Made by a program: the position numbers and the translations under genes. 64,000 nt of DNA from Sphingomonas sp. NFR15 (GTDB lineage: Bacteria > Pseudomonadota > Alphaproteobacteria > Sphingomonadales > Sphingomonadaceae), in NCBI RefSeq assembly GCF_900103265.1, contig NZ_FMWX01000001.1, positions 1,121,753 through 1,185,752 of the forward strand, given 5' to 3'. The notes below the pieces were generated by a model. That model did no database searches, was not told the origin of the DNA, and saw nothing but the letters and a program-made list of their open reading frames with translations. Shown in pieces: positions 41,657 through 50,571 of this stretch (position 1 is the stretch's first letter; each line of letters starts with the position of its first letter).

Positions 41657-44319
41657 ACGACACGACCGGCCGCCCTTCGCCCGACGCCCTTCTGCGCCAG
41701 GCGGCGCAGGAGGGTAAGGGGCGGCTCAAGATCTTCCTCGGCGCGGCGCCCGGCGTCGGCAAGACCTTCGAGATGCTGAGCGACGGCCGCACCCGCGCCA
41801 AAGCGGGCGTGGACGTCGTGATCGGGGTGGTCGAGACGCACGGGCGGATCGAGACCGAGCAGCTCACGCGCGGCTATGAGATCGTGCCGCGCCGCGCCGT
41901 CGCCCACGCCGGCGGGACGCTTCAGGAAATGGACCTCGACGCGATCCTCGCACGCAGCCCCCGGCTCGTGCTGGTCGATGAACTCGCCCACACCAACGCG
42001 ACGGGCAGCCGCCATCCGAAACGCTATCAGGATGTCGTCGAGCTGCTCGATGCGGGAATCGACGTCTATTCGACGCTCAACATCCAGCATGTCGAGAGCC
42101 TCAACGATGTCGTCGCCTCGTTCACGCGGGTGCGGGTGCGCGAGACGGTGCCCGACAGCATCCTCGAAACCGCCGAGATCGAGGTGGTCGATATCCCGCC
42201 CGACGAACTGATCGAGCGGCTCAAGGATGGCAAGGTCTATCTGCCGCAGGAGGCGACGCGCGCGCTGTCGCTTTTCTTCTCCAAGTCGAATTTGTCAGCC
42301 CTGCGTGAACTCGCGCTGCGGCGCGCGGCGCAGGCGGTCGATGCGCAGATGCTCGACCATGTCCGCGCGCTCGGCGTCGGCGGCACCTGGGCAGGGAGCG
42401 AACGGATCGTCGTCGCGGTGAGCGAGGCGCCCGGCGCCGAGGGGCTGGTGCGCGCCGGCAAACGCATCGCCGACGCGCTGCACGCGCCCTGGACCGCGCT
42501 GCATGTCGAAACGCCGCGCACGCAGGGGTTCAGTGACGACGAGCATCGGCAGATCGCCAAGGTGCTCAACCTCGCCACGCAACTCGGCGCCGCCGCCGCG
42601 ACCGTCCCGGCCGCATCGGTGATCGAGGGGCTGAAGGCGTTCTCCGCCAATGCCCGCGCGACCCAGCTCGTCGTCGGCAAATCGGTGCGGTCGCGCTGGT
42701 TCGAGCTTCGCCACGGCTCGGTGGTCGACCGGCTGGTGCGCGAGACGCCCGGCGTGGCGGTGCATGTCTTGCCGATCGAGGGTGCGGGATCACGCAAGCT
42801 TCGGCTGCGTCCCGGCCATTGGGGCAGCCGCGCCGGCTATGCGTGGACCGCGCTGATGGTCGGCGGGGTCACCGCGATCGCCAACGCGCTGTTCCACATT
42901 CTCAACCTCGGCAATGTCGCGCTGCTCTATCTGCTGCCGGTGATGGCGGCGGCGAGCCTTTTCGGGCTGCGCACGGGGCTGTTCGCGGGCGTGCTCTCGT
43001 CGCTCGCCTACAACTTCTTCTTCCTGCCGCCGACGGGTACGCTGACGATCAACAACCCTGAGAACGTCGTCTCGGTGCTGGTGCTGCTCGGCATCGCGCT
43101 GGCGACCAGCCAGCTCACCTCGCGCGTGCGCGCGCAGGCCGATCTGGCGGCGGCGAGCGCGCGCGCCAACGCCGCCCTCGCCGGCTTCCTGCGCCAGCTC
43201 GGCGCGATCAACGATGCCGAGGCGCTGGCGCGCGCGATCTGCGAGGAGATCGGCCGGCTGTTCGATTTCCGCACGATGCTGCTCGTCCCCGCGCCGACCG
43301 GCACCGGCCTGGTCCTACAGGCCGCCAACACCGAAGTGCGGCTGGAGACGATGGAACTCGCCGCCGCGCAATGGGCGCTCGACGCCGGCACGCCGGCCGG
43401 GCGCGGCTCGGACACGCTCGCCGCCTCCGAATGGCTGTTCCGCCCGATGCGCGCGGGCGAGCGGACACTGGCAGTGCTCGGCATGGCGCGCGACGACAGC
43501 GCCGAACCGCTCCGCGCCGACCAACTGCCGCTGCTGACCGGGTTGATCGACCAGGCGGCGCTGCTGCTCGAACGGCTGCGGCTGGAGGCCGAGATGCGCG
43601 ATATCGACCGCCTGCGCGAGCGTGACCGGCTGCGCGCGGCGCTGCTCTCGTCGGTCAGCCACGATCTGCGCACGCCGCTGACTGCGGTGATGGCGGCGGC
43701 AGGGCAACTCGATCAGGGCGCGACGCCAGAGCTGATCGCGACGCTCCAGAGCGAATCGGCGCGGCTCAACCGCTTTGTCGCCAACCTGCTCGACATGGCG
43801 CGCGTCGAGGCTGGGGCGCTGACGCTGACGCTCGAGCCGGTCGATCTGTCCGACGCCGTCGCCGGCGCGGCGCAGGACGCGCGTCGTGCGCTGGAGGGGC
43901 ATGCGATCGTCCTCGACGTGCCGCCCAACCTGCCGCTGGTGCGCGTCGATCCGCAATTGCTCCACCATTGCCTGCTCAACCTGCTCGACAATGCCGGGCG
44001 CTATGCCGATCCGGGTACGCCGGTGACGGTGCGCGGCGTGCATCGCCACGACACGCTGACGCTGTCGGTACTCGACCAGGGGCCGGGCCTGCCGCCGGGG
44101 CGCGAGAGCGAGGTGTTCGAGACGTTCCGGCGGCTGGAGGGATCGGACCGTCAGATCGGCGGCACCGGGCTCGGCCTCGCCATCGTCAAGGCATTCGCCG
44201 AGGCGATGGGCATGGCGGTGCGCGCCGGCAACCGCGAGGACGGCACCGGCGCGGACTTCCGGCTGATCTTCCCCAAGGCGCTGCTGGTCCGCGACAGCGA
44301 TGGAGATTGGATATTGTGA
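41653..44319 (+). CDS. kdpD: Potassium-sensing histidine kinase KdpD
   Basis: An 888-residue sensor kinase. In order: the KdpD cytoplasmic domain with Walker A GAAPGVGKTF, VDELAHTNATGSRHPKRYQDV and a USP-like part (to ~370); four membrane helices (~390-480) with FFLPPTGTLTI between; a GAF-like region; HisKA with VSHDLRTPLTAVMA; and a catalytic domain with DNAGRYA and GTGLGLAIVKAF. It responds to low potassium or osmotic stress and phosphorylates KdpE. The only start that keeps the operon spacing is the TTG at 41653, overlapping the kdpC stop. Confidence 0.95.
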   Translation: MNDTTGRPSPDALLRQAAQEGKGRLKIFLGAAPGVGKTFEMLSDGRTRAKAGVDVVIGVVETHGRIETEQLTRGYEIVPRRAVAHAGGTLQEMDLDAILARSPRLVLVDELAHTNATGSRHPKRYQDVVELLDAGIDVYSTLNIQHVESLNDVVASFTRVRVRETVPDSILETAEIEVVDIPPDELIERLKDGKVYLPQEATRALSLFFSKSNLSALRELALRRAAQAVDAQMLDHVRALGVGGTWAGSERIVVAVSEAPGAEGLVRAGKRIADALHAPWTALHVETPRTQGFSDDEHRQIAKVLNLATQLGAAAATVPAASVIEGLKAFSANARATQLVVGKSVRSRWFELRHGSVVDRLVRETPGVAVHVLPIEGAGSRKLRLRPGHWGSRAGYAWTALMVGGVTAIANALFHILNLGNVALLYLLPVMAAASLFGLRTGLFAGVLSSLAYNFFFLPPTGTLTINNPENVVSVLVLLGIALATSQLTSRVRAQADLAAASARANAALAGFLRQLGAINDAEALARAICEEIGRLFDFRTMLLVPAPTGTGLVLQAANTEVRLETMELAAAQWALDAGTPAGRGSDTLAASEWLFRPMRAGERTLAVLGMARDDSAEPLRADQLPLLTGLIDQAALLLERLRLEAEMRDIDRLRERDRLRAALLSSVSHDLRTPLTAVMAAAGQLDQGATPELIATLQSESARLNRFVANLLDMARVEAGALTLTLEPVDLSDAVAGAAQDARRALEGHAIVLDVPPNLPLVRVDPQLLHHCLLNLLDNAGRYADPGTPVTVRGVHRHDTLTLSVLDQGPGLPPGRESEVFETFRRLEGSDRQIGGTGLGLAIVKAFAEAMGMAVRAGNREDGTGADFRLIFPKALLVRDSDGDWIL

Positions 44320-45002
44320 CCGACGCCACCGTTCTCGTGATCGACGACGAGCAATCGATCCGCCGATTGCTGCGCAACACGCTTGAGCGCGCCGGCTACG
44401 GCGTGGTCGAGGCGGCGAATGGCGGCGAGGCGCTCAAGGCGGCGGAGCGCCACACGCCGGCCGCGATCCTGCTCGATCTCGGCCTGCCCGACCGCGACGG
44501 GCTGTCGCTGGTGCCGCTGCTGCGCAAGCTGGGGGAGGCGACGATCCTCGTCGTCTCGGCGCGCGACGAGACCGACCAGAAGGTCGCCGCGCTCGATCTC
44601 GGCGCCGACGATTATGTCACCAAGCCGTTCGACACCGAGGAATTGCTCGCACGCCTGCGTGTCGCGCTGCGCCACGCCGGGCATCGCGCCAAACCAAAGA
44701 CTTTGCGCGCGGGCGATGTGGAGATCGATTTCGAGCACCGCCGCGTCCGCCGCGCCGGCGAGGAGGTGCATCTGACTCGCAAGGAATATGACGTGCTTGC
44801 ATGCCTCGCCGAAGCGCCGGGGCGGGTGGTGACGCATCAGCGCATCCTCGCCGCCGCCTGGCCGCTCGATCACGACCGCAAGATCGAATATCTGCGCATC
44901 GTCATCCGCAATCTGCGCCAGAAGATCGAACCCGCCGACGCGGTCGGATCGGTGGTGGCGAACGAACTGGGCGTGGGATACCGGCTGCTGACGGCGGGTT
45001 GA
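44316..45002 (+). CDS. kdpE: Response regulator KdpE (OmpR family)
   Basis: A 228-residue regulator. The N-terminal receiver has the acidic pair DDE at 10-12, phospho-acceptor Asp54 in LLDLGLPDRDG and Lys in DDYVTKPF. The C-terminal winged helix carries LTRKEYDVLACLAEAPGRVVTH and RIVIRNLRQKIE. It activates the kdp operon when phosphorylated by KdpD. The start is the GTG at 44316, which overlaps the kdpD stop as GTGA. The gene converges on the AttH-like gene with only a 12-bp gap. Confidence 0.95.
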   Translation: MTDATVLVIDDEQSIRRLLRNTLERAGYGVVEAANGGEALKAAERHTPAAILLDLGLPDRDGLSLVPLLRKLGEATILVVSARDETDQKVAALDLGADDYVTKPFDTEELLARLRVALRHAGHRAKPKTLRAGDVEIDFEHRRVRRAGEEVHLTRKEYDVLACLAEAPGRVVTHQRILAAAWPLDHDRKIEYLRIVIRNLRQKIEPADAVGSVVANELGVGYRLLTAG

Positions 45003-45014
45003 TCCGCCCTGCCC

Positions 45015-46070
45015 TCACATCGCGAGCGCTTTGGCGTAGCCGGTGAGTTCGAGATAGCCGCGCCCGCCCTGTGTTCGCACCGCGCCTTCCCAATAGACCG
45101 GCATGCCGCTGCCGCGCGTATCGAGTTCCTGCGCCGCGAACAACGGCTGCAGGCGCCAGCGGTGGATGCCGTCGGCGAGGCGCACGCTGAGCTGCTGCGC
45201 GACCGGATAAGTCGCCCCCGTCGCCGGGCTGCGCCAGATCGCAAGCGGCCGGAATGACACATCGCCGGGCGCGAACACCGATCGCGTGCCATCGGCGCGC
45301 CGCAACGCCCCGCCCGCCCAGAGCGTGCCGCCGCCCTTGCGGCGGATGCGGAACGCCATCAGCGCGCTGCCGTCGTCGAAGTTGAGCCCGGTCCAGTCCC
45401 AGCCTTGCGCTTCAGGCGCGAGATAGTCCGACGACCATTCGCGATCGAGCCACGCCTCGCCCGTCACGGGCTCGGTCGTGCCGGCCCGCGTGACACGCCC
45501 GCTGACGCGCAAATGCGGAATCGAGTAATAATAGCTCGCCTCTTCGGGGCGCGGCCCCTTGCGGCTGTAGCCACCCTGCCCTTGCGGCAGCGGCGGCTGG
45601 GTTGGGCTGAGCGCCAACGTGAGCGCGAAGCCATCGGCGTTGACCTGCGTCGCCCAGCGCCCGTCGGGCAGCCGCCGCATCCGCCAGTCGCGGATCGCGA
45701 CATCGGCATCGCCTTCGCGTGCTTGCGCCAGCCCGAAGCCAGCGCGCGCGACGCGCTCGCCGTGGAACAGGCGGCCGGTCTTGGCGTCTGACAGCGCGGC
45801 ATGCGCGAACAGAACCTGCGTTGGCGCGAAACGGCTCGGGTTGCGCGGGTCGGTCTGTGGGCGGGTGCGGAAGAACGTCACCTGAAAGCCGAGATCGTCG
45901 CCGCGCGCGGTGCGCAGCCAGCCGGTGACATACCACCATTCGGTACGAAACGCGGGATGCGCGCCGTGATCCTGTGGAAAGCGCAGCGTTATGCCCGGCC
46001 TGACCACCGGATAGGGCGTCGCGGCCGGCGCGACGGCGGCGAGCGCGAGGCCCGCTATCCAACGCAGCAT
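45015..46070 (-). CDS. AttH/CrtC-like lipocalin-fold protein (hydroxyneurosporene-synthase-like)
   Basis: A 351-residue exported protein. Residues 1-19 look like a signal peptide (LRWIAGLALAAVAPAAT). The rest has the pattern FPQDHGAHPAFRTEWWYVTGWL, GFQVTFFRTRP, FAHAALSD, YYYSIPHLRVSG, GEAWLDREW and WDWTGLNFDDGSALMAFRIR of the AttH/carotenoid 1,2-hydratase family. In Agrobacterium attEFGH this protein is encoded next to an ABC transporter of just this type, so transport or lipid/hydrophobe binding is more likely than carotenoid hydration. The start overlaps the permease stop (TGATG). Confidence 0.82.
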   Translation of the reverse strand: MLRWIAGLALAAVAPAATPYPVVRPGITLRFPQDHGAHPAFRTEWWYVTGWLRTARGDDLGFQVTFFRTRPQTDPRNPSRFAPTQVLFAHAALSDAKTGRLFHGERVARAGFGLAQAREGDADVAIRDWRMRRLPDGRWATQVNADGFALTLALSPTQPPLPQGQGGYSRKGPRPEEASYYYSIPHLRVSGRVTRAGTTEPVTGEAWLDREWSSDYLAPEAQGWDWTGLNFDDGSALMAFRIRRKGGGTLWAGGALRRADGTRSVFAPGDVSFRPLAIWRSPATGATYPVAQQLSVRLADGIHRWRLQPLFAAQELDTRGSGMPVYWEGAVRTQGGRGYLELTGYAKALAM

Positions 46071-48583
46071 CACCAATCCTCCCGTACCGATTGCACCGCG
46101 CCGCGTGCGGTCGCGCGGCGGCCGGCGAGGATCGCGGTCGCCGCCGCCGCGCCCGACAGCGCCGCCGCCACCGCCGCGAGCGTGCCGAACGGGATTCGCG
46201 TGCTCATCGTGAAGTTGAACGACTGCGGGTTGATGACGTGGATCAGCACCTGCGCCAACACCAGCCCGAGCGCGATGCCGGCGAGCGCGCCGGTCAGCCC
46301 GACCAAGGCGCCTTCGGTGGCGAGCATCGCTGTGAGCTGGCGGCGGGTGAGGCCGAGATGGCGGAGCATGCCGAACTCGCGCTCGCGCGCCATCGTCTGC
46401 GCCGAGATGGTCGCGGCGACCCCGGCGAGCCCGACGAGGATCGCGATCGCCTCGAGCAGATAGGTGACCGCGAAGCTGCGATCGAACAACGTCAGCGCGA
46501 AGCGGCGCAGCGTGGCGGGCCGGGTGATCTCGACCTGATCGCGCAGATCGGCCGGAAGCCGCGCCTGGATCGCGGCGGTGACCGCCCCCGTGTCAGCACC
46601 GGGGCGCAGCATCGCCGCGAGTTCGTCGCGGCCGGTATCGCCGGTGAGGCGCTGATAGTCATGCGCATCGACCAGCACCGCGCCGGTCTGCCGTCCGTAA
46701 TCACGCCACACGCCGGCGACGGTGAAGCGCGCGCCGCCGCCGATCGGCAGCGTGACGCTATCGCCAGGGTTCCAGCCATAGAGCCGCTGCGCCGGCTCCG
46801 ACACCCACACCGGCCGCGCACCGGTCGGGAGCGGTACGGCTGGGGCAATCAGCACCAGCAGCGGGTCGTGCGCGCCGCGCTCGGGGCGGGCGATCAGCGT
46901 GATCGGCGGGCGGTCGGGCACGATCGTCAGCGGCAGTTGGCGGCTGAACGCAGCGCGCGCGACGCCGGGCGTGGCGGAGAGCCGCGCCTGCGTGGCCGGA
47001 TCGAACACCGCGCCCGCGCTGGTGCGCAGATAGAGGTCCGCGCCGAGTACCTGCCCGAGCCAGTCATCGACCGCGCCGCGGAAGCTGGTAATCATCGTCG
47101 CCATCGCGATCATCAGCGCCGTCGAGGCGACGATTCCGCACAAGGCGGTCGCGGCATCGTTGGGCGCGCCGTGGAGGTGGCGGATCGCGAGCCGGCGCGG
47201 CACCGCCCCGCCGCTGCGCCGCGCGAGCGGGGTGAGCAGCACGCGCGCGAACCACGGCACGCCCGCGACGCCGCCGGCAAGCAGCAGCGCCATTCCCGCG
47301 AAGCCGAACAGCGGCAGCCCGCCGACCGGCGGGAGCAGCGCGACCGCGCCGCCGACAACGAGCAACACCGCCGCCGGCCACCATGCCACCCGCGCGCGCG
47401 GATCGAGCACGTCGCCGGCGTTTTTCAGCGCGGCGGCGGGTGCGGCGCGTGCCGCCAGCCGCGCGGGGATCGCGCTGCCCAGCGCCGCCGCGGCCAGCCC
47501 GAGCGCGAAGAACCCGAGCGCCGCGCCGGGCTGGAACGCGAGCCGCACCACGCCGCCGCCGAAATAGCCCGCGCCGAGATCGCCGCCGAACCAGCGCAAC
47601 GCCGCCCAGGCCATCACATAGCCCGTCACAAGTCCCGCGCCCGCGCCGACCACGCCGATCGCCAGCCCTTCGACAGCAACCGCCGCCACCACCCCGCCGC
47701 GCGGCATGCCGAGCGTGCGCAGCAGCGCGAACGCGCGCTGCCGCCGCGCCACCGACAGCGACTGCGCCGAATAGACCAGGAACCCACCGGTGAGCAGCGC
47801 GACCAACGCGAGCATGTCGAGGTTGACGCGATAGGCACGCGACAGCACATCCCCCTGCGCGTTCTGCGCCTCCGCCGCGGAGAGCGTCGCGCCAGGCAGG
47901 CCGCGCAGCGCGGACTCGGCGGCGGCCCGATCGGACACCGCAAGATCGATCCGGTCGAGCGTGCCGAGCCGGCCGAAGCGCCACTGCGCGGCAGCGATGT
48001 CGATCACCCCAAGTACAGCGGTGTCGCCCGCACCGGGCAGCGTTCCCGCGACGCGCAGCGGCACGCTTCGCCCGTTGGCGGTAACCGCCACATGCGCGCC
48101 GATCTTTGCTCCGGTCTGAGCAAGCGCCGCGCGCGACAGGAAGACCGCGTCCTCGGCGAACATCGCATCGTTGCCGCGTTCGGGGGCGATCCCGACCAGC
48201 GCCGGCGTGACGGCAGCAGCGCGGATCACGTCGAGGCCAAGCAACGTCAGCCGCGCGCTGCCGATGCGCGCGTCGAGCTTGACCACCGGACTGGCGTCGC
48301 GCACCCCGGCCGCACGCGCGACGCGCGGATACAGCGCTTCATCGAAGCCGAGCGGGCTGGCCGCGCGTACCGACAGTTCCGCGCCTCCGCCCACGCCGCG
48401 CACCGCGCCGTCGAACGAGGCGAGCGCCGAGCCGTTGATGAGATGCACCGCGAAGCCCAGCGCCACCCCGACCGCGATCGCCACCGCCGTCAGCACGAAG
48501 CGACCGGGGTGGAAGCGCCATTCGCCGCCGATCAGCCAGCCGAGCGCGAGCCGCCCGGACCACAGGTCAGGCTCAGCCGCCAC
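46070..48583 (-). CDS. ABC transporter permease, FtsX/MacB-like (AttFG type)
   Basis: An 837-residue protein with two FtsX-like permease regions. It has a first membrane helix near residues 24-46, a large periplasmic part, then three-helix groups at ~260-380 and ~725-830 (ALVALLTGGFLVYSAQSLSVA and ILVGLAGVAATISAQTMAR). The type is the ten-segment permease of lipoprotein/hydrophobe-exporting ABC systems. It is fused as one chain where attF and attG are separate. It is coupled to the ATPase upstream (the two genes overlap by 11 bases) and the AttH-like gene downstream. Confidence 0.85.
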   Translation of the reverse strand: MAAEPDLWSGRLALGWLIGGEWRFHPGRFVLTAVAIAVGVALGFAVHLINGSALASFDGAVRGVGGGAELSVRAASPLGFDEALYPRVARAAGVRDASPVVKLDARIGSARLTLLGLDVIRAAAVTPALVGIAPERGNDAMFAEDAVFLSRAALAQTGAKIGAHVAVTANGRSVPLRVAGTLPGAGDTAVLGVIDIAAAQWRFGRLGTLDRIDLAVSDRAAAESALRGLPGATLSAAEAQNAQGDVLSRAYRVNLDMLALVALLTGGFLVYSAQSLSVARRQRAFALLRTLGMPRGGVVAAVAVEGLAIGVVGAGAGLVTGYVMAWAALRWFGGDLGAGYFGGGVVRLAFQPGAALGFFALGLAAAALGSAIPARLAARAAPAAALKNAGDVLDPRARVAWWPAAVLLVVGGAVALLPPVGGLPLFGFAGMALLLAGGVAGVPWFARVLLTPLARRSGGAVPRRLAIRHLHGAPNDAATALCGIVASTALMIAMATMITSFRGAVDDWLGQVLGADLYLRTSAGAVFDPATQARLSATPGVARAAFSRQLPLTIVPDRPPITLIARPERGAHDPLLVLIAPAVPLPTGARPVWVSEPAQRLYGWNPGDSVTLPIGGGARFTVAGVWRDYGRQTGAVLVDAHDYQRLTGDTGRDELAAMLRPGADTGAVTAAIQARLPADLRDQVEITRPATLRRFALTLFDRSFAVTYLLEAIAILVGLAGVAATISAQTMAREREFGMLRHLGLTRRQLTAMLATEGALVGLTGALAGIALGLVLAQVLIHVINPQSFNFTMSTRIPFGTLAAVAAALSGAAAATAILAGRRATARGAVQSVREDW

Positions 48584-49253
48584 GGCGTTCCACGAGCCCC
48601 TGCGCGGTGAGCGTCAGGACGCGGTCGGCGATGGCGGCGGTCGCATCCGAATGGGTGACGATCACGCCCGCCGCGCCACGCTCGCGCACCGCGCCGCCGA
48701 ACAGCGCCAGCACGCGCGCGGCGGTTTCGGGATCGAGATTGCCCGTTGGTTCGTCGGCGAGGATCAGCGCCGGCGCGTGGACGAGCGCGCGGGCGATCGC
48801 GACGCGCTGCAACTCGCCGCCCGACAGATCGCGCGCATAATCGCCGCCGCGCCCGCCAAGCCCGACCGAGTCGAGCATCGCCTCGGCACGCGCCTGCGCG
48901 GCGCGCGAGTCGGACGACACGAGCGCGAGCGGCAGCGCGACGTTCTGCGCCAGCGTGAGATACGGCAGGATGTGGAAGGCCTGGAAGACGAAGCCGATCC
49001 GCTCACGCCGCAACCGCGTCCGCGCCGCCTCGTCGAGCGGGCCGAGCGTGCTGCCCTCGATCGTGACGGTCCCTTCATCGGCCTCGTCGAGACCGGCTAG
49101 CATGTTGAGCAAGGTCGATTTGCCGACGCCCGATTCGCCGAGGATCGCAACCAGTTCGCCCCCGCGCACCGCGAGATCAAGCCCGGCGAACAGACGGCGC
49201 GGGCCGGGCACGCTCTTGCCGAGGCCGCGCACGTCGAGGCGCGGCGCGGTCAC
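48573..49253 (-). CDS. ABC transporter ATP-binding protein (LolD/MacB-like, AttE type)
   Basis: A 226-residue ATPase: Walker A GESGVGKST, Q-loop FVFQAFHILP, signature LSGGELQRVAIARAL, Walker B ALILADEPTG, and the H-loop IVTHSD. This is the classical composition of the LolD/MacB subfamily. It energises the adjacent FtsX-like permease. The start is the GTG at 49253, making a GTGA overlap with the MFS gene stop. The 11-base overlap with the permease gene shows coupling. Confidence 0.92.
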   Translation of the reverse strand: MTAPRLDVRGLGKSVPGPRRLFAGLDLAVRGGELVAILGESGVGKSTLLNMLAGLDEADEGTVTIEGSTLGPLDEAARTRLRRERIGFVFQAFHILPYLTLAQNVALPLALVSSDSRAAQARAEAMLDSVGLGGRGGDYARDLSGGELQRVAIARALVHAPALILADEPTGNLDPETAARVLALFGGAVRERGAAGVIVTHSDATAAIADRVLTLTAQGLVERRGG

Positions 49254-50473
49254 GCCCCGGCCCGGGCCTGGAAAAGCCGCCCGCCCTCGATCCACAGGAT
49301 CAGCCCCAGCGCGACGACGCCGATCGCGAGATAGCCGAGCGCCAGCGGCAGCGTGGTGCCGTCATAGGATTGTCCGATCACCGCCGCCACCACCACCGCG
49401 CCGACGCTGGCGATGAAGCCCTGCACCGAGGAAGCGGTGCCGGCGATATGGCCGACCCGCTCCATCGCCATCGCGCCGAAATTCGATCCGCACAGTGCGA
49501 TGCACGTCATGCTCAGCGCCTGGAAGACGATATAGGTGGCAAGCGATTCGTGCCCGCTGGCGATGATCGCGACATGGACCAGCGACAGCGCGATCAGCCC
49601 GAACACCGCGCTCTGCGAGATCAGCCGCATGCCGAGGCGTTCGACGAGGCGGCTGTTGGCGAAGGCCGCGCAGCCCATCGAAAAGGCGCAGACCGCGAAC
49701 AGGATGGTGAACTTGCCGCCCGCGTGGAACTCATCGACGAAAATCTGCTGCGAGGAGGAGACGAACGCGACGATGCCGCCGAAGGTCAGCGCGCTGCTCA
49801 CCGCATAGCCGAGCGAGAAGCGGTCGGTCAGCGTCAATCGATAGGACTGGCGCAGCGACGGCCACGAGATCGGTATGCGCCGCGCGCGCGGCAGCGTCTC
49901 CGCGAAGCGCAGCAAGGTCCAGAGCAGCACCACCAGCGTATATCCGGCGAGCGCGTAGAAGATCAGCCGCCACGGGCCGAAGGCGAGCACGAGGCTCCCC
50001 AACGTGGGCGCGAGGATCGGGAAGACGAAGAAGATCATCTGCGCGACCGACAGGGTGCGCGCCATCTGCCGGCCCGAGAACCGATCGCGCACGATCGCCA
50101 CCGACAGCACGCGCGACGCGGCCGAGGTCAACCCCTGCAACACCCGCGCGCCGAGCAGCGCCGCGAACGAGGCCGAATGCGCCGCGAACGCCGCCGCTCC
50201 GACGAAGCAGAGCAGCGCCACCACCACCACCGGCTTGCGCCCGAACCGGTCGGCCAGCGGCCCGTAGAAGATCTGCCCAATGCCGAAACCGAAGATATAG
50301 GCGGTGACGATCCATTGCCGGTCGTTCGCGGTGACGATCGCGAGATCGCGCCCGATATCGGCGAGCGCGGGTAACATCAGGTCGACGCCCAGCGCGTTCA
50401 CAGCCATCAAGGCGGCGATGAACGCGACGAACTCGAACCCGCTCATCGGATAGCGTGCGGTCGGCTCGGTCAT
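49250..50473 (-). CDS. Bcr/CflA-type multidrug MFS transporter
   Basis: A 407-residue MFS protein with twelve hydrophobic segments. It has the Bcr/CflA opening MLPALADIGRDL, motif A GPLADRFGRKPVVVV, and GARVLQGLTSAASRVLSVAIVRDRF as motif C region. Such pumps exchange protons for drugs or small metabolites. The ATG at 50473 has GAAAGGA upstream. It is the first gene of the four-gene overlapping cluster with the ABC and AttH-like genes, which suggests a common transport purpose. Confidence 0.88.
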   Translation of the reverse strand: MTEPTARYPMSGFEFVAFIAALMAVNALGVDLMLPALADIGRDLAIVTANDRQWIVTAYIFGFGIGQIFYGPLADRFGRKPVVVVALLCFVGAAAFAAHSASFAALLGARVLQGLTSAASRVLSVAIVRDRFSGRQMARTLSVAQMIFFVFPILAPTLGSLVLAFGPWRLIFYALAGYTLVVLLWTLLRFAETLPRARRIPISWPSLRQSYRLTLTDRFSLGYAVSSALTFGGIVAFVSSSQQIFVDEFHAGGKFTILFAVCAFSMGCAAFANSRLVERLGMRLISQSAVFGLIALSLVHVAIIASGHESLATYIVFQALSMTCIALCGSNFGAMAMERVGHIAGTASSVQGFIASVGAVVVAAVIGQSYDGTTLPLALGYLAIGVVALGLILWIEGGRLFQARAGA

Positions 50474-50541
50474 ACCGGTCCTTTCGCGGCAGCCGCCCGA
50501 CATTACAAGCATTTGCGCCGCCCCTGGGCGGCGCGGGGTGC

Positions 50542-50563
50542 GGGGCCGCCGGGCGGCGGCCCC
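50542..50563 (-). terminator. Stem-loop after the TonB receptor gene
   Basis: GGGGCCGCC, loop GGGC, GGCGGCCCC. This is a perfect 9-bp stem starting 9 bp beyond the receptor stop in the minus-strand direction. No T-run follows. A second weaker stem (GCCGCCC...GGGCGGC) lies just beyond. Confidence 0.45.
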
Positions 50564-50571
50564 ACCGGGGA

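Noticed and set aside
45015..46070. Carotenoid 1,2-hydratase (CrtC) for carotenoid synthesis
   Set aside because: The fold family is shared, but the neighbours are transporter genes of the attEFGH type and no carotenoid genes are present.
46091..48610. 839-codon plus-strand frame opposite the FtsX-like permease
   Set aside because: Arg/His/Gln-rich composition and no fold pattern; the minus-strand permease explains the DNA fully.
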